Origin: Podaxis mareebaensis
Lineage: Eukaryota > Basidiomycota > Agaricomycetes > Agaricales > Agaricaceae
NCBI GenBank assembly: GCA_018524725.1
Contig: JAEUWP010000109.1
Coordinates: forward strand, 1 to 43,440
Length of the DNA stretch: 43,440 nucleotides
Reading direction: 5' to 3'
Shown here: positions 11,202 through 22,547 of the stretch, one piece after another
Layout: every line of letters begins with the position of its first letter
Numbering within the stretch: the first letter of the stretch is position 1
The notes under the pieces: generated by a model
The model's input: the letters and a program-made list of their open reading frames with translations, nothing else
The model's database searches: none
Told to the model about the DNA's origin: nothing
Program-made: the position numbers and the translations under genes

Positions 11202-11852
11202 TATCGATCCTTGATCCATGTGTGCTATGAAAGAACTACCTCTAGTGAAACTCATGACGCTACAGTAGGTTTGATCGTTCAAGTAGAGTTCCAAGAATAG
11301 TAATAATTGAATGATGGTTAGCATTGCATTCGCTAAGTCGGTGACCCTGAAAAGTAAATTCGACATGTCTTCATCCGGCAAGATTGGATCTTATTAGCAT
11401 TTCCCTCCTATCGGCCCACGATTCGTGCCCATGTGCGCCGTTAAGAGTAACAGCCCTGGTCAAACAGTCACGGGGAGATTTCCGTTGCCTACATATTACC
11501 AAGCCCTATCAGTGATTATTGAATTTATTGGATTGCTAGGACAGACCTATTCTATCGCCTAAATATATTGATATCTCGATTACCGACTCGGTTGCAGCCC
11601 AGTCCCACGCATGATAACTTGAGATCAGATGCGTATAAGTACGGGGAAAATGATGCCAAGTGATGGAAAGAGCGGTTGGTGTATGTAATCTGCCATTATA
11701 CGATCGAGTAGGTGACAACTGGTAGGCGCTCGGCACCGCCAACCACTCCAACCTCCAATAAGTTCGGTTTTGTCGGAGCTCCTTTCCGGCGGCATAAATA
11801 CCGCGCAGCGGAATGTAATTCCGCGTAAACTTCAGCTGGCTCCCTAGTTACC
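11202..11852. other. intergenic with TATA-like element
   Basis: No gene recognised. A CATAAATA element at about 11793-11800 lies some 55 bp before the pseudokinase start codon and could be its TATA box. Confidence 0.4.
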
Positions 11853-12987
11853 ATGGCTTGGAACAGCGGTCTCCCCCAGTTGGTCGAATTGCCAGAGGAA
11901 CCATACGAGACCAAACTATACAATTGCATGCGGCACTATGTTATCCCTGGGGACATGCCTGGTGGCTCCAAGGTGCGCGTGAAGGCTCTGAAAGTGCCAG
12001 ATGCTTTTCCCTATCGACGCTGTCTTGCTCAGGTGCGCACGCTCTGGGCTTCAGAGGCCAACAATCAATGCTTGACTCTCGATTAGCTTCCAGCACTTCT
12101 CGGAGCTAGATGGTTCCTTGCGCAAGCGCATCCATTCATAGCGAAGGCGAAGTTCTGCAAGGCCATCGAACGTGGCCTCCCAGAGATTGATCCTCTCCCC
12201 GTGGTGCTCGTTATGCAAGAGTACGAGAATGGTAATGTCCTCGAATACATCAACGCTGTGGGAGCCTCTAAACCACAAAGGACAAAATGGGTAAGTCCTC
12301 TTGTTTGGACCAAGGCCTAATGCCGACCGAACATCGTGCGCCAGTTAGTACATGTTGGAACTGCTCTTCACTTCCTCCACGAGACGGGAATTATCCACGG
12401 TAACTTGCATGTCGTCCGTCTGTTCGCCTTTCATTATAGTCTATGGCTAACTATCACTTTATAAATAGAGCAATATCTTCATCGACGATGATAATAAGGC
12501 TCTCCTAGCAGATATGGCGGTATACACCAAGATCATCCAGCACTTTGTACCTCCGGGTATATTACCACGTATTAGACTCCCGGACTCGCTACCATGCAAA
12601 TCAGCGCGATCAATACTGGAGCAAGAATTGCGGCCGACGAATCCGACCGTGCACGACGATATCTTCGCCTTTGCAGTAACCATCTGGACGGTGAGCACTG
12701 ACCTCCTATACCAAGCACGTGCACAGAGGCTCACCTGACAGGGTACGTAGGTGTACAACGGGGACGAGCCGTTCCAAATGTATGAGCAGACGTACCAAAC
12801 AGTACAGCAGATCGCTAGTCACGCACACGGGGAACTGCCAAAGGTAGCAGGTATAAGTGAAGGCCTATGGAAACTCCTCAGTGTAATCATGTCGCAAGAA
12901 ACTCCCCCTTCGGACTGGCCATCGCTGAGGGATATCATCTCGGAGCTACTCAAGTCAGCTGATGAATCTCGCAGGCTGCTCTTGTAG
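11853..12987 (+). CDS. protein kinase-like protein, probable pseudokinase
   Basis: A 303-aa stand-alone kinase-fold protein in five exons: 11853-12032, 12087-12290, 12345-12413, 12469-12690 and 12751-12987. The short N-lobe has no glycine-rich loop but keeps a beta-3-type Lys in VRVKAL (K44). The hinge region is VVLVMQEYENGNVLEYI. The catalytic loop reads HGNLHVSN (146-153), so the HRD Asp is Asn and the usual Lys is His, while the metal-binding Asn is kept. The DFG position reads DMA (166-168). The C-lobe follows with FAFAVTIWTVYNGDEPF, the usual alpha-F region. Loss of the catalytic Asp predicts little or no phosphotransfer. It resembles the lineage-expanded tyrosine-kinase-like genes of Agaricomycetes; this is recognition of style, not a database match. 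Confidence 0.82.
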
Positions 12988-13592
12988 GTTAGCGCCACAT
13001 TCTTATCCTTTAGGATTGGTTCTGGATGACGTATTCCTTCGTAAGAAATTGTAACTGTATGCTATGCCTCTTTTCTAAGCCATACTTATACCGTGTACAA
13101 TACACTACAACACCCCTCTGAATATCATAGATTGTGGATTTCTAATGTCGCGACAATGAAAAGGAACAAGTTTCAACTAGCCCATGGGGATGTTCTCTTA
13201 CAGGTGCAAACCGTTCACCCTGGGTACAAATAGAAGCTATCTATTTCGTTGCAGCTGCAGGAGCAGAGGCACCCAGATTTGGTATCATATGGTCTCTGTG
13301 AGTCTCATTGAACAAGGGCAGTGACTAAGAAGCCAACAATAAGTGTTGAGCCGCGAACGGGGGAATCAATACCCTTATTGGTAAACCCTTGGCTCCTATC
13401 ATAGGAAGAACCCGAGCGGGATACAAAGGACAGCTGTGGCACCAAACAATTTACCTCAGCAAACATGTCAAGAAAACATTGTGTTTCGAAGACCCTTCAG
13501 AAGGGCTTACCTATTATAGGATGACAAAAGTATTGATCGGAAACGACCGCATTATCTAAAAGCGAACATGTGATGAGTATGAGGTTCGAAGT

Positions 13593-14297
13593 TCACGAAA
13601 ATAGTGTAAAAGACTGCAGGGGACTGTCATGTCTCGCCTCAGCTTTCTGTTCTTGGCCCTCTCTTTCGAGCGGCTCCTTTCTCTGAGAAGAGCAGTGTAC
13701 CCGAACGTCGGAGAAGAGCCTCTGATTCATAGATACCAGTGGCATCTCAGCATATGTGGTAAGGCTCATCAAAGGCTCACACGAAGAGTCCAATGGAACA
13801 CACAGAAACCAAAGAGGAAAGGACATACATGTTAAGCCAGGAAGCACGAGTGGGACGAGGGAACTGCGGCGAAGAAGCGACCAATCAAAGATCATGATAC
13901 TTGCGAAGAGTAGATCCGAATGTTTCACATTTCGGTATATATCTATGGAGTTTAGGTCACAGATAGGGATTGAGCCAGGTCGCTGGCGAACAGCTGAGGT
14001 ATTACCAAGTTGGTATTGAGGGAACATCAAGTGACAGTTCATCAAGTGACAGTGAGGAGAAGCGCGTGGTGGTTTGCTTCGACCCCCAAAACAGATGGGT
14101 GTTCTGGTATAGTTAACCAAATAGATACAAAGCCATTTCGATAAGCGAAGAGCTCCACGAACAAAGACCAAGATGGGCGCTAGCGTGGAAGTACTGAGGA
14201 CGGAGTAAGCGCATTGTTGAACATTGAGGAGCGATGGCAGAATGATACGTCCGCGTTCACGATGATTCGCACGGTCACGGTCGCGCTCGGTCCCCAT
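13593..14297 (-). other. open reading frame, unknown, doubtful
   Basis: A 234-codon open frame without family signature. It includes two hydrophobic stretches (around residues 40-60 and 150-170) and a charged, Glu-rich C-terminus. Length is notable for an unspliced frame in this genome, but codon usage and lack of motif give no confidence. It may be a fragment of a multi-exon membrane protein or chance. Confidence 0.2.
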
Positions 14298-14442
14298 TTA
14301 GAAGATGGTCAGGCGCCGTCCAAGCCAGGACGTAAACTTTGATGGACTAGACCCCCAGTCATGCATACAGGCGCACTCTAGGCGCTGGTAGCCAGCAACA
14401 CGGCCACAAATCAAGTGCCATTATAGGGGCGGCGAAACGGCT

Positions 14443-14468
14443 ACGCGTGGACTACGCGTACGACGCGT
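14443..14468. promoter_or_regulatory. cluster of three ACGCGT (MCB-like) boxes
   Basis: ACGCGT occurs at 14443-14448, 14454-14459 and 14463-14468. In other fungi ACGCGT is the MluI cell-cycle box bound by MBF (Mbp1/Swi6). A TATA-like TATATAAA lies 63 bp downstream on the plus strand. No plus-strand coding gene follows. Confidence 0.4.
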
Positions 14469-14617
14469 TTCGGATCTTCGAGTTTCGCTGAGGGCTCGTG
14501 CCTTTTCATTTCGAACTATACTCCTTTGATTATATAAATTCAAACCCCTTCGATCGCCGTACTCATAGAATACAGACCTTTCTCTAACTTTTCTTTCCAT
14601 TTCTCTACCCGTACTAT

Positions 14618-14640
14618 AAGAAATATGACGAATATTTCTT
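14618..14640. repeat. inverted repeat, 9-bp arms
   Basis: AAGAAATAT at 14618-14626 and ATATTTCTT at 14632-14640 are perfect reverse complements around a 5-bp spacer. It could form a hairpin in RNA or be a binding site. It is A/T-rich and lies in the gene-poor interval. Confidence 0.5.
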
Positions 14641-14862
14641 AAATTATCCCGTAGTTAAAAGAGAGTGGCCGTTGTAGTAGGTAGAAGAATAGAATTTTGT
14701 TATCCCCTACGAAGACTTCCTGCGCAGTCTAAGCCTCTCGTTAGACGCTCTCTACTCGTTATTCTCTCGTACGTACGACGCCCGCCTTGCACCACTAATA
14801 CTTAGAAACCATTCTTGACCAATATGAGGTATTATTCAGAAATTTACTATATGAAGGAACAC

Positions 14863-16112
14863 TTAACAGATTCGATCATAAACATAGCACAGCACTCCTT
14901 CCCGGATGTCCATAACATCCCTTATAGTAATATCTGGCGCATTGATGCCAACGCTAAGGGGGTAATCAAGTGTAACATTTCCCCCTTGAACGTTGTCGTA
15001 GTCCATAATGAAAATAGGACCGGAGATATCATTCAAACGTTGTTCAAGATTCTTCTGCTGCCAAGACCACCAAATGCGGTCGAGATTGGCGTGGTGAAGG
15101 TAGAAAACTGGATCTGAATAACTTGATCAGGTATTATTACCTGTAAGCTCATAATAGGTCACATACCTGAAGGACTGTTATACAAGTCTCCCATCTGGCC
15201 GAGCGTCCCTCCAGCTCCAAAGTGACCTCCTCCATGAATTCCAGAAGCATCAAAACTGGGGGATCCCTCAACCACTCGAGCAAACCATCCGAAGTCAGGT
15301 TGCGAAAGGGTGTAATCCGTGACGTTTTTTCCGAGATATCTCCCGGCGAAGTAGGGGCTGAAGTCGCGGGCTAGACAGCGCGGGTTCCCTGAAACGTCTT
15401 CTCCTGGACCCATGCGGACGGTCATGTTCTGGAACGGTCCGTCTTGAATGCAGCCTCCACCGGTGCGCCCGGGAACCGCAAAAGGATCGGCCGGATCTAT
15501 TTCGACGAAAGGGCCGTTTCCGCCAAAGCCTGTTACGGGATCCCACACCGGCGAATGAACAAAGTTTGAAGGTGGAGTCACATCTAGAGTCCAGTCCCAA
15601 TATCTGGAGACGCCCGGTCAGTTGTTCCTTCCGCTGAGTGCGAGTGAAAACATACGGTTGAGCCCCAGCGTAACCACACTCCTCCCTTAAGGCTTTCTCA
15701 TAGACGACCGTGAAGTAGCGATGCCATGGAAGGAAATGTCCCTTTTTGCAGAAGCTTTAGCTGTGTGAATGGTAAAGAATTGAAGTGACATACCACGTAG
15801 TGGATTGAGAATGTCTGGAGAATATGGGTGACCACGAAATCTTCATATCGAGCTCCTACTCCAGGCGCGATCTCTGTGGACGTAAGAGGAGGTTTCTCCA
15901 AAATACACTGAACGGCCCGGAGGTAGTCCTGGCGCTCGTCAACAGTAAGTTGTCTCCTAGTCCGAGGGTTGAGCAGCGGATGCTCGGACAGAGGTGAATC
16001 ATACGTACCATTCACGTCGAACGATGGGATAAATGCAAGTTCTTGTAGATCGAGTCGCAGGTGCAGCGATAACAGCTGAGAACAAATTGGCCAGGAAGAA
16101 GATGGTCTTCAT
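14863..16112 (-). CDS. secreted short tyrosinase (type-3 copper phenol oxidase)
   Basis: A copper enzyme oxidising phenols to quinones, typical of melanin or secondary metabolite pathways. Exons 16112-16009, 15956-15794, 15741-15656, 15603-15167 and 15113-14863 give 346 aa. A signal peptide (MKTIFFLANLFSAVIAAPA) begins the protein. The CuA site has THIL and GHFLPWHRYF (His91 and His96). YWDWTLD follows, and the CuB site has GIHGGGHFG and DPVFYLHHANLDRIWW (His270, His271). All copper ligands appear present. The protein ends soon after CuB, so it lacks the C-terminal cap domain of mushroom PPO tyrosinases and belongs to the short, secreted type. It diverges from the Derlin gene across 798 bp. 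Confidence 0.93.
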
Positions 16113-16910
16113 TATGTTCAAAATCCAAGACCAGAGGGAGGTCCTGAAGTTGTGTCGGTACCCGAAGCTCGGTTTATAACCATTTACCGTCAGGCACAAG
16201 CGGAGATACTCAACGAGCGTTGAACAAGAAAATGGGGATCGTTGAGTGGATTGATCGGTAGTAATTGCGCTGCATACGTGATTGTTGAAAATGGCGTCGA
16301 GCCGCGTCTCATACGATTATCATCCCGAGAAAGCTGCACCTCGGCAGGTAAGCCCGGAGCAAATCTGTAGTCGAAGTAAGACCGTAGGAGACGCCAGAGG
16401 ACACTTCGGGGGAGTGCGAAGAAAACTGTTGTGAGTAGTGTGTAAGGTTGAACATTTCTCCCGGAGAAGAGAAAAAGGACTTGGCGCTGTCGTACTGTAA
16501 GCTAGTAATAGGGGCTACTTTGATTTTACGAGTATCAGTTTGGGACCACGGCCTGCATGCTCCCGGATATAACAGTCAGTGAGTGATTCACCCGATACGG
16601 GGATGGTCATGGGTGTCGTCCATCATAATGATCACGCCACTAGCACATGGCATGTATTATTCTGCAGCCTGTTTTTGGCTGTGGTAGAAGGTAATAGCGG
16701 ATGCACTGATGTTGAAGGGGCTTAGGTGGCCCGAAGAAAGTCTCGGAAACGGGTTTCGTAGCAATAAGATAAGATTAGATTTAGATGACCACGTGACAGA
16801 CTGAACACGTCATAGAGTTTCTTTGTTCTTCATGGGCTGTTGCAAAGCTTTGGTTATTCGTGTACATCCACTCGACGACTAAGCCGGCTCCGTCTCCTTT
16901 TCGAAACACA
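16113..16910. other. intergenic between divergent genes
   Basis: Separates the tyrosinase (minus) and Derlin (plus) start codons. No other gene recognised. Confidence 0.4.
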
Positions 16911-17916
16911 ATGGACCAGTTTGTCGCGGAAATTCGCAAAATTCCGCCAGTGACCAGAACTCTGACTGCCTCATTACTGGGGGTTACAATACCAGTTCTC
17001 ATGAACATAGTATCTCCGTACAAGATTCTGTTCGGGACCGAACGGGTTTTTCGAAGACTAGAGGCAAGTATATTGGCATGGTCACTCTTTCTCTTAATGA
17101 CTGTGTCTTCAGCTGTGGAGACTCTACACTAGTTTCTTCCTTGGACGTGAGTAGAACTCATCGTGGGGTTGGAACTAGTTGTTAATATTTATTCCCCAAG
17201 CCCCCGGGATCAGCTATGTTTTCGAACTTCTGATGCTCTAGTAAGTATGCGAAGCTCAGACTTTTTCTGTATCCGAATCTGATTCCCATTAGTCAAACCG
17301 CGAACCAGCTTGAATCTGGGCCATACGCAGGCCGTTCAGCCGACCTTGCCTGGCAACTCGTCTTTGTTGGAGCATCCATCATCGTACGTCTTGGCTATCT
17401 CCCACTACGTCTAGTAACGCGGCCGACTAACTGCTAATATAGGGCTTAACAAGGCCCCTGAATTCCACCGTTTTCCAAAGGCCTTTCCTTGTCGCCCTCG
17501 TCTACCTATCGTCCTCCCTCGCACCACCTGGAGCCCAAACCTCGTTGATGGGACTTGTCACGCTCCCCGTCAAATACTTCCCGTATGTCCTGATCGGCAT
17601 GGACTTTCTCATGGGTGGGCCTGGCGCAGCTGCGAGCGCCATTGCTGGGGCTGTAGCGGGACATGCTTGGCTATGGGGGGTTTGGGGAACGTCGCTCGGA
17701 ATAGCTGGTCCTTTGGCTGAATATGCTAGGGCTCCGAGGTGGTTGAGGAACTGGCTCGACGGAAATGACAGGCGACCACCACAAGCCCCCGGAACTGGAG
17801 CTCCTGGACAGCGGATGGCTGCTGCCGGTGTGCATGTTGTTCAACCCAGGGGCCATGCTACTGCGTCTACCAGTGGGCACAAATGGGGCTCTGGACAGAG
17901 GTTGGGCTCGAATTGA
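16911..17916 (+). CDS. Derlin (Der1-like ERAD membrane protein)
   Basis: A multi-pass endoplasmic reticulum protein of the rhomboid pseudoprotease family, acting in retrotranslocation of misfolded proteins (ERAD). Exons 16911-17045, 17113-17146, 17201-17240, 17293-17383 and 17443-17916; 257 aa. Typical order: KIPPVTRTLTASLLGVT, the WR motif in LWRLYTSFFLG, GISYVFELLMLYQT, GRSADLAWQLVFV, then hydrophobic segments with LPVKYFPYVLIGMDFLMGG and GHAWLW. The C-terminal 70 residues are Gly/Pro-rich and polar. The start at 16911 gives the family N-terminus MDQFVAEIRKIPPVTRT. Which Derlin paralogue it is cannot be said. Confidence 0.93.
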
Positions 17917-18180
17917 AGGGTGTTTCGTTGAGGGGTTTTTGATGCATTTTACTCGTCAAACTTTCTTGCATTATGTTTTTCGATGATCTTGAGGTGTGTG
18001 AATACATGCGCAAGCTGTGCCAAATGGGAAATTCGAGTTCCGTTTTTACTCTGTGACTAATCGCCTTGCCATCATGCGCTGAAGGGTAAACCGGTGAAGA
18101 TTTGTCTACTCGGCGTACAAGGCCACCTTGAAGCACCACTTCCACCTACTTAACTCAGCCTCTATCGCATTGAATCGAAT

Positions 18181-19315
18181 ATGTCGTCTGGATCGGAGAC
18201 CCGCCCGGCTTTCACTCCTACTACCGGCTTTGGTCTCACAGAGCCTCCGACCCCGGATTGGAAGTTTGGTCAGGGGGTGGATGCAACGTCAGAGGGCTGC
18301 GAATGGTTGAAAGGACTGGAAAGCGGGTGGCAGGTTATCGATACGTCACAGACAGAGTCAGTTCTAAGTTCTTTGAGCCTGGCGTACGGATTAACATCGT
18401 GAACATAGTCCAGGGATCCTCTATAGAATCATGATTAGCGGTATTGCTCCACGACCCATTGCTTTCGTGTCAAGCATTTCAGAGGATGGAGTAGAGAATC
18501 TTGGGTTGTTCAGGTATGGCAAGCCAGACATGTTGCCCTGTGATTATGCGTGATGATCCACCGCGTGGTGCAGTTGGTTCAACCAGGTATTTCACCTGAG
18601 TTACCAGAATATGCCTGATCGTCCAACTGACGAGAAAAGGTTTCTCATAATCCTCCTGTCATCTCCATCTCCTGCAGCAACCATCCCACGAGAGTCAAAG
18701 ATACCGTCAGGAATATACGCGCGACGAAGGGCTTCACCGTCAACATTATCAGCGAAGCGTGGATCCAGAATGCAAATGCTTGCTCAATCGATGCTCCCCC
18801 GGACGTCAGCGAATGGCCTCTGAGTGGCCTGACGAAGGAACCTAGCGTACAACCGTCCCATTGACGTTGCATCATTGATGCTCATGTCCAAGGTTGATTT
18901 AGATTCACGTCAAAGCACCTCGCGTCAAAGAAAGCGCATTTTCGATGGAATGCGAGGTCCGTCTTTTGAATTGAATAGTCACTCGATCAACCTGGTGACA
19001 CTTTTTTCCCAGTTATTCCAAGCAATTGATATTGTGGAGCCGAACTCGCTCAAGGCCACCGGTACACTCGTTCTTGGGCTGGTCAAGTATATTCACATTC
19101 GCAAGGATGTCCTGGATCCTGTTCGTGGAGTGGTTGATCCTGGGAAGTTGAAGGCAGTTTTGAGGCTAGGTGGGATAACATACGCAAAATTGGGTGATGG
19201 ATACCAGATTCCTCGGCCGGTCTGGGCGAACACGGTGGACTTTATAAGAGAGACGCTAGGAGACGATGTCGTTTCTGGGGAAAGGAAGAAGGATGACGAG
19301 ACGAAGAGGCGGTAA
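18181..19315 (+). CDS. flavin reductase-like domain protein
   Basis: An FMN-binding split-barrel protein of the flavin reductase-like family (flavoprotein oxygenase type). Exons 18181-18356, 18409-18513, 18574-18586, 18640-18846, 18903-18956 and 19013-19315; 285 aa. The core shows YRIMISGIAPRPIAFVSSIS, ENLGLFSWFNQVSHNPPVIS, KGFTVNIISE, LTKEPSIHVKAPRVKES and ECELFQ, then VLGLVKYIHIRKDVL. These match the family order from flavin-binding strand to dimer interface. The third exon is only 13 nt and encodes the residues bridging LF and VSHNPP. The last ~60 residues are charged. A partner monooxygenase is not seen nearby. Confidence 0.9.
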
Positions 19316-19844
19316 GAGGGACGGGTGAGTGAGCAGTAGGAATGCTCTATAGCTTAGCGAGTCAATGATAGTGCCGAAGCCTGAAGAATGAAGGGAGAAT
19401 ATAACTGGGGCTTTTCGTTAAGGAACAAGCCGGGAATTTGGATGTCGAAAGGAAAGACGACGCAGAGCGGTGTGCAACTGCGTGGTTTCTTTGGCTTTTA
19501 GTGTGATCGAGCCTGCTTGATGTATTGGGCACATCGGCCTTACATAATAGTTCGGTGACTTGAAATTTGCAGCCTAGAAATGAAGAGGTTGCTAGTTGCG
19601 TTCGTGAGGAATTTACTGACCGGGTTGCAGTGTTCAAAATCTAATCTTGCTCAGGAAAGGGAGCAGAGCACGTGACACTCATCGTTGTATTCCCAGGTCT
19701 CCAATGTCGTCTAGCTCTCCACAGGTTCCCCACCCCTTGGCCTTCCTCCATTCCTACCTCCCAAGCCTGAGGCTGGGTGCACGAACGTTCTTCATGGACG
19801 TTTGATCGTTTTCCTCTGCGTTTGCCACACGATCTGCTGAATCC
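19316..19844. other. intergenic
   Basis: No gene recognised; presumed promoter of the potassium channel gene. A pyrimidine-rich stretch lies at about 19685-19760. Confidence 0.4.
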
Positions 19845-22547
19845 ATGACGTTAACCTATCCTTTGCACCGGCTTCTCTGGTCTAGGGACGCACATGAAAG
19901 CGGGCCCGCAGACCCCGAAAAGGACCCTACACCGACAAAAGAGGCAGAGGGAACGCTTAGTGGAGTACAATCGTCTCGGAGCCCAATAAATACATATGTT
20001 CTTCCTTCAAGCGCTCACAAAATTGCTACGACCCGTCGTGAAGATAACCCTAAACGTAGATTCAACTCACGAGCTGATGCCCAACCCCCCGATCATTCCG
20101 AGGTACCTAACCGAGACCCTATATCCGATTCTCAAGCAAACGTCAGATTCCTTCCCTTGATCTCGAGCATCTTTGTTCCATTTTCATTCTTGTTGGCCGT
20201 GCCTGGACTTACGGAGCATTGGTACATTCGGACAAATGACCAACACGAAATATTGGAGTCCCAGGCTAATCCACCGTTCTTTGTAACCATGCTTGGAATA
20301 AGCATGGGTTGTGCTGTGGTCACGAATATATGCATCCTCGTCCGCCTTTCCGAGAGAATGGTCAAACAGATGACTGTTTGCTGTATTATTGCCCTGACCA
20401 TTCATGGTACTTCATTTTTCCTCTTCTCTCCCGCCTTCTCACTTGTTGTCTCTTTAGATATTTTGAATATAACTGCGATCATTTTCTTCATTATTAAGAC
20501 CCAAACCGACGACGGTTTTATCCTTGGCCAAGCGTTCTGGATGACATCGTGCTCCAGCATCGCTTCTCTTATCACCAATGCAACTTTGGCTTTGGATCAT
20601 TGGAGGACGTCGGATCCTGAAAGGGATAGTGAGTAAAGATATGCCAAGCTAACAAAGCTCATCCTTACAACTGTTCTGTTCACCGCAGAGAGTGGCTTGA
20701 CGCAGAAACAACGGTCCCTCACGATCATCATTATCGTCTTGTTATGCTATGTTGCCCTCGGTGCCGCTGTCCACACTTTCCTCTTGTCTCTTTCCTTCAT
20801 CGACGCTCTTTATTTCACGGTCGTATGTATCGAAACAGTAGGCAAGTGCTCTATGTGAGGAGAATCCAACCGTTGAACTTATGCGTCAACCTCAGGCTTT
20901 GGTGACATCAACCCTCAAACCGTCGGAGCTCGTATATTCTCGTCCGTTTATACGACAGTTGGGATCATAATCCTTGCGATCGCAATCGGTCTCATCCGGG
21001 AAGCGCTCCTAGAGGCTATTCAAATTAACCTGTATGCTTATATTCGCAAAGCAAGGAAAAAGCGGATAATGGCCAGATGGCTCGGAGCCGTGAAATGGAG
21101 GTTGGAGAATGCACGGCTACCCCTTTGGATCCCAGTCGATGAAGACGAAGACTCGCAATGGCCTAGGGAAATGGAGCTGGGGAACGGGAGATGGAGACGG
21201 ATTTGGTGCCGTTGTTCTGACGCTATGAAGGGGTACATGCTCACTAGACATAATGACAACGACATGGCAATAGAGCTCCAGCCCAGGAGCAATGGCAGGC
21301 GAATGAGGCTAAACCTGCGGGCTTTGAGTGAGGCTCAATTACAAGCTGCTGCGATGGAAGCTGGTGCACCGCTTCAAGAGCTTCTACCCCAGCATCCGGA
21401 TCATTACGACCATCGAGATCATCACGACTATGAATTGGACGGAGGACCGCAGCCGATATCGCCCACGCACCATCGGTTAGGACGCATGATCTCGGTTCTT
21501 GGAAATTTCGCCTTTGCGGTCAGTATTGGCCAAGACCTCTCAAGGGTGACAAACGGCGGAGAAAGCCAGTCGGATACTAGGGCTCGACCAAGATCATATG
21601 GGAGCGAAGACTCGGGTGCAGGATCACTGACTCTGGTGGAGCTGGAACGAGAAGAAAAAAGGATGTTTGCGATTAGAATCGCCATTGCACTCTGTATATT
21701 TTTCACATTCTGGCTGGTGAGTTGCCAAATTGCGTCGAGATAATGGACTGAAATTTCCTTTAGGTCGGGTCAGCCATCTTCTCCCTCACGGAAAACTGGT
21801 CATATGGCTTAGCCTTGTATTTTTGTATTACATAGCCCCTGTTATTCCGACTTCAACTGATACCTGCCATAGGTTTCGTTACGTTCAGCACGGTTGGTTA
21901 TGGTGCAGCATATCTCCTCATTTGACCACCATATACTAAACATCAGACTATCGGACTAGGTGACCCCGTTCCGCTAACACCTGCTGGTCGTTCCTTCTTC
22001 GTCGGCTGGGCACTGTGTGGAGTTGGTGCAATGACCATTCTTATTTCTCGTACGCTGACTGTTCCTCTCATGTCCTTGCAATGAACCTGACGTTTCGATC
22101 CGAGTCCTTGCTGATCGTTATTCTGAGCGATATAAGAATATCATCTTCGCGGCGGAGTCAAGCATGACAACAGGTGATATGCGTGCGGGTCGAACTCAGG
22201 GTACTGATCCAACACCTGCCCCATCATCGACTCGTGTAGCTTCTGATAGTCACAAAAACGCTGCTCTTGCAGAGGATCCGAATACTAGCGGTGAACCAAG
22301 CGAGGTACTCTCAAACGAGGAGATACGTTCACGGGTCGATGCACTCAAAGCCCTGGTTGTTGACGAGGCGGCATGCAAAGAAGGGAGGTTCCTGCATACT
22401 GTTGAGAGTACGTCCTGAAGCGACCGAAGCTTTACGGTTGTGACTAAGCGGCACTGGTACCTTAACACAGGCGAACTTCAGACAATGCTATCATTGATAC
22501 GCCGTTCACGGAAACGGCAGAGCCAGGACGATATTAGGGAGTCTTAG
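19845..22547 (+). CDS. TOK-type outward-rectifying potassium channel
   Basis: A fungal plasma-membrane K+ channel with two pore loops in one subunit (eight predicted membrane segments, TOK1 family). Exons 19845-20628, 20689-20841, 20896-21716, 21764-21824, 21873-21892, 21947-22049, 22105-22407 and 22471-22547; 773 aa. After a ~100-residue polar N-terminus come several hydrophobic segments. The first pore loop is ALYFTVVCIETVGFGD (filter about 311-316) and the second is TFSTTIGLGDPVP (613-619). A long cytosolic linker of about 220 residues separates the pore halves, and the C-tail is about 125 residues. The intron inside the first filter uses a GC donor. The 20-nt fifth exon encodes part of the second pore signature. 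Confidence 0.92.

Larger units (their letters stand above)
12988..14862. other. gene-poor interval
   Basis: About 1.9 kb between the pseudokinase and the tyrosinase stop. It contains an open minus frame (13593-14297), a short direct duplication CATCAAGTGACAGT near 14026-14054, a cluster of ACGCGT boxes, a TATA-like TATATAAA at 14531-14538 and a perfect inverted repeat at 14618-14640. No recognised gene. Confidence 0.4.

Noticed and set aside
14815..15117. 100-codon plus frame
   Set aside because: Antisense shadow of the last tyrosinase exon, which has clear copper-site motifs.
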